A DNA stretch of 63,204 nucleotides from Steroidobacteraceae bacterium (lineage in GTDB: Bacteria > Pseudomonadota > Gammaproteobacteria > Steroidobacterales > Steroidobacteraceae): positions 1 to 63,204 of the forward strand of contig JAQSWD010000025.1 of the NCBI GenBank assembly GCA_029266835.1. The letters run 5' to 3'. Every line of letters starts with the position of its first letter. Position 1 is the stretch's first letter. Below the pieces are notes generated by a model that searched no databases, was not told the DNA's origin, and worked only from the letters and a program-made list of their open reading frames with translations. This document shows positions 46,141-54,608 of this stretch, one piece after another. The position numbers and the translations under genes were made by a program.

Positions 46141-47160
46141 ATGAGAGCCATGCGCAAGCTGGTCATCGCCCTTTCGCTCACCTCGGTGGTCTTGGCCGCC
46201 AGCACCATCTACTTCGCCAGCGAGCTGGCCATCGAACGCGGGCGACTGGCGGGCACGCAGGCGGCCGATGGCGCCGCGGCGCAAGCCATGCCAGTCGCAC
46301 CCGCCCCGATCCCCGCCACGGCGCCCGCGCCCACTGCCAGCGCGAATCCTGCGGACAATCGCAAGGCGAATGCGGGCTTCAGCAGTGAGCCCGCGGTCGC
46401 GCCAGCTTTGACCGAGGCCGATATCCGGAGCGCTCAGGCCGAGTACAGCAGGACCCTGCTCACGCAACTCGCCGACCCCGAGCGCCGCGAGGAAATGCTC
46501 GCCGAGCACAAGATGATGATGCGTTATTCCTATCCGCGCGTGGACCAGGTGCTGGGCCTGTCGGCCGCGGAACACTCGAAGCTGCTGGAGCTGTTCGCGC
46601 AGCAGCAGATGGACATGCAGGAGGCCAGCGCACACTGCATGGCCGACCCGGCCTGCCAGCTGCAGGATCTGCATCGCAGTAATGCGGATTCCCGAAAGAG
46701 CGAGATCAGCAAATTGCTGGGCCCCGAGCGCTCGGCGATGCTGGAGACTTACAAGAAAACCACCGGCGAACGCGAGGCCGTCAACCAGCTGCGCAACCGG
46801 CTGCCGGACGTTCAGCGCCTGAGCGACGCCGACACCGAACTACTGGTGGCCGCGCTCGCCGAGGAGCGTGAGCTCATCAGCCGCGAGGCGCCCGACGCCC
46901 GCATGAACGCCTTCAGCATGGGCGCGGGCCTGATCCTCGCGCCCTCGGAAGGCGGTAGTTTCGAAGAGAGATACGAGACGGCCAGCAGGAACAGCCAGCG
47001 TCTGCGCGAACGCGCGGCGCAAATCCTCAATGCCGAGCAGATGCGGGCTTTCAACGAGATGCAGGACGAGACGCTGATCGGCCTGCGGGCCATGCTGCGG
47101 CAGAAGGACAGCATGAGCTTCTCCGCCAGCGGCCTTGCCATAGCAGATCCGGCAAATTGA
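46141..47160 (+). CDS. Periplasmic Cys-X5-Cys protein, paralogue 1
   Basis: 339 residues. N-terminal signal anchor (about 6-27), a Pro/Ala-rich linker (45-90), then an all-helical domain. A conserved C166-x5-C172 (AHCMADPACQL) is followed by LLGPERSAMLETYKKTTGEREAVNQLRNRL, LLVAALAEEREL and RLRERAAQILNAEQMRAFNEMQDETL. The last block resembles the LTxEQ...F helix of Spy/CpxP-type chaperones but I would not assign it. Two paralogues follow directly. No known family recognised. Confidence 0.72.
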   Translation: MRAMRKLVIALSLTSVVLAASTIYFASELAIERGRLAGTQAADGAAAQAMPVAPAPIPATAPAPTASANPADNRKANAGFSSEPAVAPALTEADIRSAQAEYSRTLLTQLADPERREEMLAEHKMMMRYSYPRVDQVLGLSAAEHSKLLELFAQQQMDMQEASAHCMADPACQLQDLHRSNADSRKSEISKLLGPERSAMLETYKKTTGEREAVNQLRNRLPDVQRLSDADTELLVAALAEERELISREAPDARMNAFSMGAGLILAPSEGGSFEERYETASRNSQRLRERAAQILNAEQMRAFNEMQDETLIGLRAMLRQKDSMSFSASGLAIADPAN

Positions 47161-47161
47161 T

Positions 47162-47266
47162 TCGGGCGAAAGCCTTGCGGTCACCACGACCGCACCGATG
47201 GCGCCGGGACTTGGACTTCTGGTCGCGGCGTTCTGGGGCGCATGGTGGGCATCGAAGGCGGGCTAA
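47162..47266 (+). pseudogene. Eroded 3' end of a second DUF4010 gene
   Basis: The frame ending at TAA 47264-47266 reads MAPGLGLLVAAFWGAWWASKAG, matching the C-terminus LAPGLVLLVASFWMAWWAGRL of the gene at 44886-46097 at most positions. Upstream, SLAVTTTAP may correspond to LVLTTNT with an internal deletion. Nothing more of the gene remains. It sits between paralogues 1 and 2, so the duplicated unit included the DUF4010 gene. Confidence 0.7.
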
Positions 47267-47308
47267 CCACTCGTGGCGGCCTGACCCCGTGCCGTCGCGA
47301 ACTGCGTT

Positions 47309-47314
47309 TATGGT
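47309..47314 (+). promoter_or_regulatory. Putative leaderless -10 (TATGGT)
   Basis: TATGGT ends 5 bp before the ATG at 47320. Confidence 0.35.
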
Positions 47315-47319
47315 GATGT

Positions 47320-48219
47320 ATGCGCAACCTCACATTGCCGCTGGCCACCACGACACTGATATTCGCAGCGTCGACCGTGTTCTTCGCCAGGGAAGCAGAG
47401 CGCCTTCGCGATGTGCCACCGCGGCCGGAGTGGACGGAGACCCGGATCCAGACAACCTCCAGCTTCACGCCCTTGGCCGCCAGCAGCGCAACACCTGCGC
47501 ACATCAATCCGGTCTTGCCGGCGACTCCGGAGGCCGTACCGCCTGAACGAAGCATGGCGGCTGCTGCGCGAGCGCACACCGTATCGCAGATGCCGGGATT
47601 GCGGCGCATTTTCGAGAATCCACAGGTGCTGGAAAGGGAACACCGCAAGCGCATACAGAATTTCGACAGGTTCCATGGCGATCTTCGGAAGTACGTGTCG
47701 CTTTCGGATGACGAATACCAGCGTTATGTGACTCTGCTCGCCGAGCTGGATATCAGCGACATGAGATCCCAGTACGAGTGCGCACTGGTCGAGGCGTGCG
47801 ACTTGCACGAGACCATGATGGAGAAGACGCGCCAGCGAAGACCGCAAATTTCAGCGCTGCTGGGCGACGAAAAGGTCCAGCTGATCGAAAACTACATGGA
47901 CAACGTCCAGGAGCGCAACGCCGTATTCAACCTCCGTGACACACTTCTGGACTCCCAACCGTTGACGGATTCCCAAGCGAAAGATCTCGTCGAAGAACTG
48001 GGTGCGGAGCGTCGGCAGTACGTCAAGGATCTGTTGCAGACCGGCGCCGAGCCGCATGCCATGTACACTTTCGAATCAGGGGTCGTCTACCCTTCCACTG
48101 CCCGCACGACCCAGGAGAAATTGAGCGCAGCGAGGGAATATCACCGGCGGATGCGTGAACGCGCCTCGCGGATACTGAACGCCGACCAGCTGGCGGTGCC
48201 CCAGGCAACGCCCCGGTGA
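47320..48219 (+). CDS. Periplasmic Cys-X5-Cys protein, paralogue 2
   Basis: 299 residues. Same plan as its neighbours: signal anchor (about 7-23), linker, helical domain with C154-x5-C160 (YECALVEACDL), then LLGDEKVQLIENYMDNVQERNAVFNLRDTL and RMRERASRILNADQL. It ends abruptly after that motif (AVPQATPR), about 25-30 residues short of the final helix of paralogues 1 and 3. So the C-terminus is truncated or replaced. Overall more diverged than 1 and 3. Confidence 0.7.
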   Translation: MRNLTLPLATTTLIFAASTVFFAREAERLRDVPPRPEWTETRIQTTSSFTPLAASSATPAHINPVLPATPEAVPPERSMAAAARAHTVSQMPGLRRIFENPQVLEREHRKRIQNFDRFHGDLRKYVSLSDDEYQRYVTLLAELDISDMRSQYECALVEACDLHETMMEKTRQRRPQISALLGDEKVQLIENYMDNVQERNAVFNLRDTLLDSQPLTDSQAKDLVEELGAERRQYVKDLLQTGAEPHAMYTFESGVVYPSTARTTQEKLSAAREYHRRMRERASRILNADQLAVPQATPR

Positions 48220-48264
48220 GGATGCTGGTTAGTTAGCCAGTAGCTTGGCTCGTCTTTCCGTGGT

Positions 48265-48270
48265 TAGACT
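48265..48270 (+). promoter_or_regulatory. Putative leaderless -10 (TAGACT)
   Basis: TAGACT ends 6 bp before the ATG at 48277. Confidence 0.4.
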
Positions 48271-48276
48271 CGCCCC

Positions 48277-49305
48277 ATGCGCACTTCCACCCTGATCCTC
48301 TCGATCGCGACCGCCACTTTCGCCGCGACCACGGGCTGGCTGGCCTGGGAACTGCATCGGCGCGATGCCGAAGAGGCTGTGGTGTCGGCCACACTCGCCC
48401 CAAGCGGGGCGCCCGGTGAGACATCGGCGTCATCGTCCGTGGCGATCGCAGGCAAGACGTCGAATCCCTCACCTGCCGGATACGCATCGTCTGGTACGCC
48501 ACCCGCTTCGGCCCTGGCCCCGGACTCCGACTTGCTCGTGCAGGCGCCGTCCGCCGCCGGCAAGCGCGATGTCGATCAAGACCCCGCCGTCAATTTCGCG
48601 CGTCAGTTCCTCGCTCGATACGACGACTCGGCGCAGCGCGAGGTCCAGCTGGACGAAGCTCGCTCCGCCGCTCGCAGGCAATACAGTGCTCTCAAGGAGA
48701 AGCTGGGCTTGAGCAACGCCAGGTTCGAGCAGCTCGTCGACCTCGTGGCGCAGCAGAATCTCAAGGCGCAGGAACTGTGGGCACGATGCGCCGTGAATGC
48801 CAATTGCGACCCGAAGAGCCCGCGGCCACTGGACGATCGCAGTCCCGAGCTGGCGGCGTTGCTGGGCGCAGGGAACATGGACAGCTTCAATGCCTACCGC
48901 GACGCGCTCATGGAGCGCGATGCAGTGGCCCAGTTTCGAGGGCGACTATCGGATGCGCAGTTCCTGCCGCAGGCGCAGTCCGAGCAGCTCATCGCGGCGC
49001 TCGCCGAGGAGCGGAAGCTCTTCGCTCAGGAAGCCGGGCAGCGCGGCACGGAGTTGACCGCGATCATCACGCCACTCGGCACGCTCTGGTATCCCGCGGA
49101 TGCCGGCTCCGTCGACGTGCAGCTCGCCGAGGCCGCGGCCTACAGCCAGCGCATGCGCGCCCGCGCAGCCGGCGTGCTGTCGCCTGCGCAATTGGCCGCC
49201 TTCATCCAGATGCAGGAAGAGCTGCTGGCCCAGCTGGCCACGATGATTCGTCCGCAGTCCGTGAAGCCCGACAAGGCGGCCACGCTCAAGCTCGCGCAGA
49301 GTTGA
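48277..49305 (+). CDS. Periplasmic Cys-X5-Cys protein, paralogue 3
   Basis: 342 residues. Signal anchor (about 5-24), low-complexity Ser/Ala/Pro linker (35-95), helical domain with C171-x5-C177 (ARCAVNANCDP), then MDSFNAYRDALMERDAVAQFRGRL, LIAALAEERKLFAQEAG and RMRARAAGVLSPAQLAAFIQMQEELLAQL. The final helix is complete. Function unknown; the invariant cysteine pair could be a disulfide, a metal site or a redox switch. Confidence 0.72.
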   Translation: MRTSTLILSIATATFAATTGWLAWELHRRDAEEAVVSATLAPSGAPGETSASSSVAIAGKTSNPSPAGYASSGTPPASALAPDSDLLVQAPSAAGKRDVDQDPAVNFARQFLARYDDSAQREVQLDEARSAARRQYSALKEKLGLSNARFEQLVDLVAQQNLKAQELWARCAVNANCDPKSPRPLDDRSPELAALLGAGNMDSFNAYRDALMERDAVAQFRGRLSDAQFLPQAQSEQLIAALAEERKLFAQEAGQRGTELTAIITPLGTLWYPADAGSVDVQLAEAAAYSQRMRARAAGVLSPAQLAAFIQMQEELLAQLATMIRPQSVKPDKAATLKLAQS

Positions 49306-49329
49306 ACCGGCGCGAGCGCACGCCAACGC

Positions 49330-50424
49330 TCAGGCCGACGCCTTCCGTCCGCCGCGCTCGATGCTGGCATGCGCGATCTCGCGCTCGAGCAGGCATCGTG
49401 ACATCTCCATGCCGCGCGCCACGAGCTCACGCGCGCCCGCGCGCAGATGCTCGCTCTCTGCCACGAAGTTCACGTTGCGCTCCATGTCCTCGGCTTCCCA
49501 GCCGAGCGAATGCGCGATGAACGGGAATTGCGGCAGCAGGAAGCCGATCTCGCTGAAGAAGCCCATCATCTGCCCGGCGACCGACTGGATGCCGTCCTGC
49601 CCGCCCGTGATGATGAACGCGGCCACCTTGTTCCGGATCAGCACCTTGTTGTTGATGGTGATCTGGTTCTGTATGCAGTTCATGCGCTCGACCATCTTGT
49701 AGTAGAGCGAGCTCGCCGCGCCCCAGCGGATGGGCGTGGCGACGACGAGGATATCCGCCCAGTGAACCGCCATTTCGTAGACGCCGTCGAGCTGATCGTC
49801 CCTGTCCATGGCCGTGATCGAACAGGGCCACGTGCAGGCTTTCGCGGCCTTCGAGTAATAGCCCTCACAATGCCGGAAATTCAGCTCGTTGAGCTTGATG
49901 AGCCGCGACTCGGCGCCGAGAGCGCGCGCGTGTTCCAGCGCGGCGTCGAGCAGGTGTTCGGAAGTGGAGAAGCGCGGATTGCGCGCATCCATCGCCGTCG
50001 TGGAGATGCCGCCCACACGCAGCGGGCCCGGCATGCGGTCGGTGGATCTCGTCAGTGGATGCGGCTCGTGCGGCAGGTGCCCCCGCTTGCTCGTGGGCTT
50101 CGCGGTGACTAACAACCTTCCGCCCTCGCCTTCACGCACCGTGTAGGCGGGAACCTTGTCCGCTTCGTAACCCGGTTCGCCTTCGCCGGTGCAGCGGTGG
50201 AACTTGTACTGGTGCCAGGGACAGACCACGAACTCGCCATCGAGCCGGCCTTTGCCGAGCGGACCGCCGACGTGGTTGCAGACATTCGAGATCACGCCGA
50301 ACCTGCCGTCCTTCCACGAGACCGCGACGAGCCGGTCGCCGAGTTTCACTTCGCGCAGCGGCGACTTCTTGAAATCCTCGGCGGCGCCGACGTCCACCCA
50401 CTCGGCCGGATCTGGCTCGGTCAT
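49330..50424 (-). CDS. Rieske ferredoxin-flavoprotein reductase fusion
   Basis: 364 residues from the ATG at 50424 (GGAG site before it). Residues 1-110 form a Rieske domain with Cys49-x-His51 (VCNHVGG) and Cys68-x2-His71 (CPWHQYKF), all four ligands of the [2Fe-2S] cluster. After a linker, residues about 140-364 are a flavodoxin-like NADPH-dependent FMN reductase domain (PGPLRVGGISTTAMDARNPRFSTSEHLLDAALEHA, DILVVATPIRWGAASSLYYKMVERMNC, AAFIITGGQDG). The chain could pass electrons from NAD(P)H through FMN to the cluster, and is divergent from an MFS gene. Confidence 0.87.
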   Translation of the reverse strand: MTEPDPAEWVDVGAAEDFKKSPLREVKLGDRLVAVSWKDGRFGVISNVCNHVGGPLGKGRLDGEFVVCPWHQYKFHRCTGEGEPGYEADKVPAYTVREGEGGRLLVTAKPTSKRGHLPHEPHPLTRSTDRMPGPLRVGGISTTAMDARNPRFSTSEHLLDAALEHARALGAESRLIKLNELNFRHCEGYYSKAAKACTWPCSITAMDRDDQLDGVYEMAVHWADILVVATPIRWGAASSLYYKMVERMNCIQNQITINNKVLIRNKVAAFIITGGQDGIQSVAGQMMGFFSEIGFLLPQFPFIAHSLGWEAEDMERNVNFVAESEHLRAGARELVARGMEMSRCLLEREIAHASIERGGRKASA

Positions 50425-50467
50425 GTTCTTCTCCGGAACAAATGCGAGGCGCGAATCATATCTCCTA

Positions 50468-50473
50468 TACACT
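50468..50473 (+). promoter_or_regulatory. Putative near-leaderless -10 (TACACT within TATACACT)
   Basis: TATACACT ends 8 bp before the ATG at 50482. The octamer is identical to the one before the ABC gene at 24195. Confidence 0.45.
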
Positions 50474-50481
50474 CGCCGCTC

Positions 50482-51780
50482 ATGCAGGGAGAGAACATTC
50501 CAGCCGACGCGCTCGAACGCGTCACGATGCGCCATGTGACCTGGCGACTGCTGCCCTTCCTGCTGCTGCTGTACATCATCTCTTGGCTGGACCGCGTCAA
50601 CGTCAGCTTCGCGAAACTGCAGATGGGGCCGGATCTCGGCATCGGCGATGCGGCCTATGGATTCGGGGCCAGCATCTTCTTCATCAGTTACGCGCTCTGC
50701 GAAGTGCCGAGCAACCTGCTGCTGGCGCGTTTCGGCGCGCGCGTCTGGATAGCCCGCATCATGATCACCTGGGGATTGATCTCCGCCGGCATGATGTTCG
50801 TCAACGGGCCGATCAGCTTCTACGTGATGCGGTTCCTGTTAGGCGTCGCTGAAGCCGGCTTTCTGCCCGGCATCATCTACTACCTGAACCACTGGTTCCC
50901 GCGCACGCACCGCGCCAAGGCCGTGTCCTGGTTCATGATCGGCATTCCCTTGTCGGTGGTGTTCGGCGGGCCGCTCTCGGGCTGGATCATGCAGAGCATG
51001 GACGAGTACCTGGGGTTGCACGGCTGGCAATGGATGTTCGTCATCGAAGGGCTGCCCGCGGTGCTGCTGGGCTTCGTGGTGCTGTGGTTCCTCACGGAAA
51101 AGCCGGCCGAAGCGAAGTGGCTGTCGCCGCGGCAGCGCGACTGGCTGAGCCAGCGCATCGAGGCCGAACACGTGGAAGCGCATGCGCGCCACGGCTTGCA
51201 GTTGCGCGCCGCGTTGCTGCATCCCACGGTGTGGTTGCTGGCGGTGGTGATGTTCTGCTGCCAGACGGGCAGCTACGGTCTCACGTTCTGGGTGCCGTCC
51301 ATCGTCAACGGGCTTTCGGGTTATTCCGAGTTCGAAGTCGGCCTGTTCTCGGCGATTCCGTACATCGCCGCCGCGGCGGGCATGATCCTGGTGGGCATGA
51401 GCTCCGACCGGACCGGCGAGCGGTTCCTGCACGTGGCGATTCCATCTCTGGTCGGCGCGGCGGGTTTCATCGCCGTGGGCTTGTTCGTCTCGCCAATGCT
51501 TGCCATGGCGGCATTGGCGGTGGCGGCCGTCGGTGATTACTCGACCCGCGGCCCGTTCTGGGCGCTGCCCGGGAAGTTCCTCACCGGCAGCGCCTTGGCC
51601 GGGTCGATCGCACTGATCAATTCGATGGGCGCGGTGGGCGGCGTGGTCGGCCCAAGCGCCGTGGGCTGGCTCAAGCAATCCACGGGCAGTTTCGTGGGGC
51701 CCATGATCATGTTGTCAGGCGTGCTGATCGTCGGCGCCGTGTTGACGATGTTCCTGCGCCGCTCGGCGCTGCTGCGCTGA
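50482..51780 (+). CDS. MFS transporter (anion:cation symporter type)
   Basis: 432 residues, 12 predicted helices. The pattern WLDRVNVSFAKLQMGPDLGIGDAAYGFGASIFFISYALCEVPSNLLLARFGARVWIARIMITWG is typical of the ACS family (tartrate, phthalate, glucarate, hexuronate carriers). The central loop SPRQRDWLSQRIEAE follows helix 6. Probably imports an organic acid at the inner membrane. Divergent from the Rieske-flavoprotein gene, which may act on the transported compound. Confidence 0.88.
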   Translation: MQGENIPADALERVTMRHVTWRLLPFLLLLYIISWLDRVNVSFAKLQMGPDLGIGDAAYGFGASIFFISYALCEVPSNLLLARFGARVWIARIMITWGLISAGMMFVNGPISFYVMRFLLGVAEAGFLPGIIYYLNHWFPRTHRAKAVSWFMIGIPLSVVFGGPLSGWIMQSMDEYLGLHGWQWMFVIEGLPAVLLGFVVLWFLTEKPAEAKWLSPRQRDWLSQRIEAEHVEAHARHGLQLRAALLHPTVWLLAVVMFCCQTGSYGLTFWVPSIVNGLSGYSEFEVGLFSAIPYIAAAAGMILVGMSSDRTGERFLHVAIPSLVGAAGFIAVGLFVSPMLAMAALAVAAVGDYSTRGPFWALPGKFLTGSALAGSIALINSMGAVGGVVGPSAVGWLKQSTGSFVGPMIMLSGVLIVGAVLTMFLRRSALLR

Positions 51781-51796
51781 ACGGCCGGCGAAGCGG

Positions 51797-52993
51797 TCAG
51801 AGGTAGCTGAGCCACCAGGCCTTGCTGCGCGCCTTCAGGTCCGCCATCCACTTGCACAGCGGATACAGCAGCGCGATGACCAGCGCCCACACCGCATACA
51901 CGCCGATCAGCGAGATGCCATAGCCAGCCGGGTAGAACGGCGGGAACGTCATCAGCTGCGAGACCGGCAAACCCTGCATCGCCCCCAGCCCCAGGCTCAG
52001 AAGGTGCAGTAGATAGAAGTGGGCGACGTAGAACGCGAATGGCACGCGGCCGAACATCACGAAGGTGTCCTTGACGAACCCGCGCATCCTGTCGGCGAAT
52101 GCGCAGAAGATGGCCGCGGGCCCCAGCGTCATGGCCAGGAACATCAGGCTGGGCGGATACTTGGTGGTGTTGAGGAAGTCGATGAACGTGGCGGCGCCGC
52201 GCGCCTGCGCTTCCCAGTGGTTGGGCTCGCCGTATCCGTCGATGAACCGCATCACGATGAATGCCAGCGTGATCGCCACGCCCCAGAGCAGCAGCGCGCG
52301 GTCGCGCGAAGCCGCCGGCCGCTGGAACAGCACCGAAGCGCCGAAGCCCAGCAGCATGACGCCCAGCCAGGGCAACAACGGATACAGGAACAGGAAGTGG
52401 AAAGGCCCGGCCACCTTGGACATGCTGACATGCAATGCGGCCCACAACGGCGGCGTGGTATCGAGCAGTCCTGCGCTCGCGGGCCAGTGACCATCCAGCG
52501 CGTTGTGGCCGAGCACGATCAACGCGCCCAGCAACAGACAAACCTTGCGCCCCAGGAACTGCAAGCCGGCCAGGATCACCATGCTGGCGCCGATGGACCA
52601 GATGACCTGCATGAAGACCAGGGTGTTTCCGCCGAGCTGCTCGATACCGCGGGGTGAAAATGTGGTCGCGGTGGAAATGATGAAAAGCTCGACGAAGATC
52701 AGCCACAAGCCTCGCGTGAGCAGGAATTTCGCGAGATCCGCGGGCGGCTTGCGCGCCAGCATGAGCCCGGCGCTGGTGCCGGCCAGGAACACGAAAACCG
52801 GCGCGCAGAAATGCGTGATCCACCGCGTCAGCGCCAGCGGCAGGCCCACATTGGGGTCATTCATGGGGTCGATGGACATCTGCACGCTGAAGAAATCGCG
52901 CGTGTGATCGAGTGCCATGATGACGATGACCAGGCCCCGCAGCATGTCGATGGAAGAAAGCCGGTATCCGCGCTGATCCGCCGCTGTATTCAC
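51797..52993 (-). CDS. DUF1624 membrane protein
   Basis: 398 residues from a GTG at 52993 with AGGGGGAT before it; an ATG at 53020 would add nine. About ten membrane helices. It begins RLSSIDMLRGLVIVIMALDHTRDFF, the DUF1624 signature related to heparan-alpha-glucosaminide N-acetyltransferases, with the conserved Asp-His pair. It probably transfers an acyl group across the inner membrane to a sugar; substrate unknown. Confidence 0.82.
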   Translation of the reverse strand: MNTAADQRGYRLSSIDMLRGLVIVIMALDHTRDFFSVQMSIDPMNDPNVGLPLALTRWITHFCAPVFVFLAGTSAGLMLARKPPADLAKFLLTRGLWLIFVELFIISTATTFSPRGIEQLGGNTLVFMQVIWSIGASMVILAGLQFLGRKVCLLLGALIVLGHNALDGHWPASAGLLDTTPPLWAALHVSMSKVAGPFHFLFLYPLLPWLGVMLLGFGASVLFQRPAASRDRALLLWGVAITLAFIVMRFIDGYGEPNHWEAQARGAATFIDFLNTTKYPPSLMFLAMTLGPAAIFCAFADRMRGFVKDTFVMFGRVPFAFYVAHFYLLHLLSLGLGAMQGLPVSQLMTFPPFYPAGYGISLIGVYAVWALVIALLYPLCKWMADLKARSKAWWLSYL

Positions 52994-53056
52994 GCCATCC
53001 CCCTGGTTGGTGCCGCGCATAATCCGCCCACGGCAAACCCGAGGCAATGACAATCC

Positions 53057-53407
53057 GTGAAGAAACCAGTCGACCTGTACGGCATACCCAACTGCGACGC
53101 GATGAAGAAAGCCCGCGCCTGGCTGGCTGCGCACGGCATCGACTACCGGTTCCATGACTACAAGGTCGAAGGCGTGGATCGCGCGCTGCTCACGGCATGG
53201 TCCAGGGTAGTTGGGTGGGAAACGCTGCTCAACCGCGCCGGTACCACTTTCCGCAAGCTTCCCGAGGCGTCGAAGAAGGATCTGGACGAACGCAAGGCGC
53301 TGGCGCTGATGCTGGAACAGCCATCGATGATCAAGCGACCCGTGCTCGAGACGGGCAAGACTCTGCTGGTCGGTTTCAGCCCGGAGACATACTCGGCTTT
53401 GAAATAG
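53057..53407 (+). CDS. ArsC/Spx-family reductase (YffB-like)
   Basis: 116 residues from a GTG at 53057. Thioredoxin-like ArsC fold with a single active-site cysteine in YGIPNCDAMKKARAWL (Cys13) and the GWETLLNRAGTTFRKLP and IKRPVLE segments of the YffB group. These proteins are glutathione-dependent and not proven arsenate reductases. No ars operon is present. Its last 32 bases overlap the convergent acyltransferase gene. Confidence 0.85.
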   Translation: MKKPVDLYGIPNCDAMKKARAWLAAHGIDYRFHDYKVEGVDRALLTAWSRVVGWETLLNRAGTTFRKLPEASKKDLDERKALALMLEQPSMIKRPVLETGKTLLVGFSPETYSALK

Positions 53408-54608
53408 CCGCGGTGGCCTTTCCGCGCGGATACCGGCGGCCGTTGAGAAACACGCCGACGAAGGTGCCGCGCACCAGCCAGTGGTAGCTCGCGAGCAGCA
53501 GGATCATGGTGAGACCCAGCGCCAGCGGAAACTTCACCGTCCAGTGCAAGGGCCAGGGCAGCATCCACGCCTGCAGCATCCACACGATGGGCAGGTGCGC
53601 CAGGTACATCCAGTACGAGGCGTCGGATAGATAGCGTGTGCGCGGCGAAGGCTGGTCGAGGAAGCGGACGGCTGCGCCGAGGCAGGCGAAGCACCAGCAC
53701 CAGCAAGCCAGGACGTAGGCGATGGCAAATCCAGCGCGCTCGAACGTGCCAGTGGGCTGCATCCCGAAATGCAGGCCTTCACCCGCGAGAAACGCCGCCG
53801 CCAGCGTCGCGAGGACGGCTACCAGCAGGTACAGCAACCAGTCCTTCGCCAGCGCTTGCAGCATCGATTGTTCGCGATGCATCAGCCAGCCGAGCAGGAA
53901 CGCGGAGCCGTAGGCAACCATCGCGGGTAGATTGGGCACCAGCCCAACGGCAGGCACGGGGATGCCTTGCCAAACCAGCCACCAACGCGTCGACAACAAC
54001 GCCGCGATGATGGGCACGCCCAGCACCATCGGCGCCATGCGGCTGCGGATCAGGTCGGCTGCCGTGCGCGCCACGCTGGCACGCAGCTCACCGCGCGCAT
54101 CCAGCCTTGCCACCAGCGAACGCAGCGGCAACATCAGCGCGAACAGCACCAGCAGCAGATAGAGAAACCACAGGTGCATCATGGGCACCGGCGGACCGAT
54201 GACGGGCGGCTGCGCGCCGGCCACCGGCTGTCCGGGCTGCATCCCCGTGAGCTTGGCGGCCACCACGATGGCGACGATGACGAATGGCGCGACCAATACC
54301 ATCGACGCGAGCAATGGCAGGCCGATGCGGCGCAGGCGGTTCGTCACGAGACGCCAGGTTCCCAGCCGCTGATGCAGAAACCGCGCAAAGAACCCCGCCA
54401 CGATGAAGAACAGCGACATGCGAAAGATGTGGATGACGAAAAAAGTCATGCCCAGCGTGTAGCTGGTGGAATTGTCCGAGATCGGCCAGCGCAGGTGGGC
54501 GAAGCCCGGTAGATGGGCCATGGTGGCGTGCAACACGACGCCCGCCAGCAATGCCCACGCGCGTACCGCGTCGAGCGAATGGAATCTTGGTGTGTCGCCC
54601 GGATTCAT
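53376..54608 (-). CDS. Acyltransferase 3 family membrane protein
   Basis: 410 residues, about ten membrane helices. It starts RFHSLDAVRAWALLAGVVLHATMA, the Asp-x-x-Arg...His signature of acyltransferase 3/OpgC-like proteins. It ends in a cytoplasmic basic tail. Likely O-acylates an extracytoplasmic glycan. Last gene of the second sigma operon, coupled by ATGA to the membrane protein before it. Confidence 0.83.
   Translation of the reverse strand: MNPGDTPRFHSLDAVRAWALLAGVVLHATMAHLPGFAHLRWPISDNSTSYTLGMTFFVIHIFRMSLFFIVAGFFARFLHQRLGTWRLVTNRLRRIGLPLLASMVLVAPFVIVAIVVAAKLTGMQPGQPVAGAQPPVIGPPVPMMHLWFLYLLLVLFALMLPLRSLVARLDARGELRASVARTAADLIRSRMAPMVLGVPIIAALLSTRWWLVWQGIPVPAVGLVPNLPAMVAYGSAFLLGWLMHREQSMLQALAKDWLLYLLVAVLATLAAAFLAGEGLHFGMQPTGTFERAGFAIAYVLACWCWCFACLGAAVRFLDQPSPRTRYLSDASYWMYLAHLPIVWMLQAWMLPWPLHWTVKFPLALGLTMILLLASYHWLVRGTFVGVFLNGRRYPRGKATAAISKPSMSPG

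Noticed and set aside
53057-53407. Arsenate resistance locus
   Set aside because: The ArsC-like protein is of the YffB group and there is no arsR, arsB or acr3 nearby.
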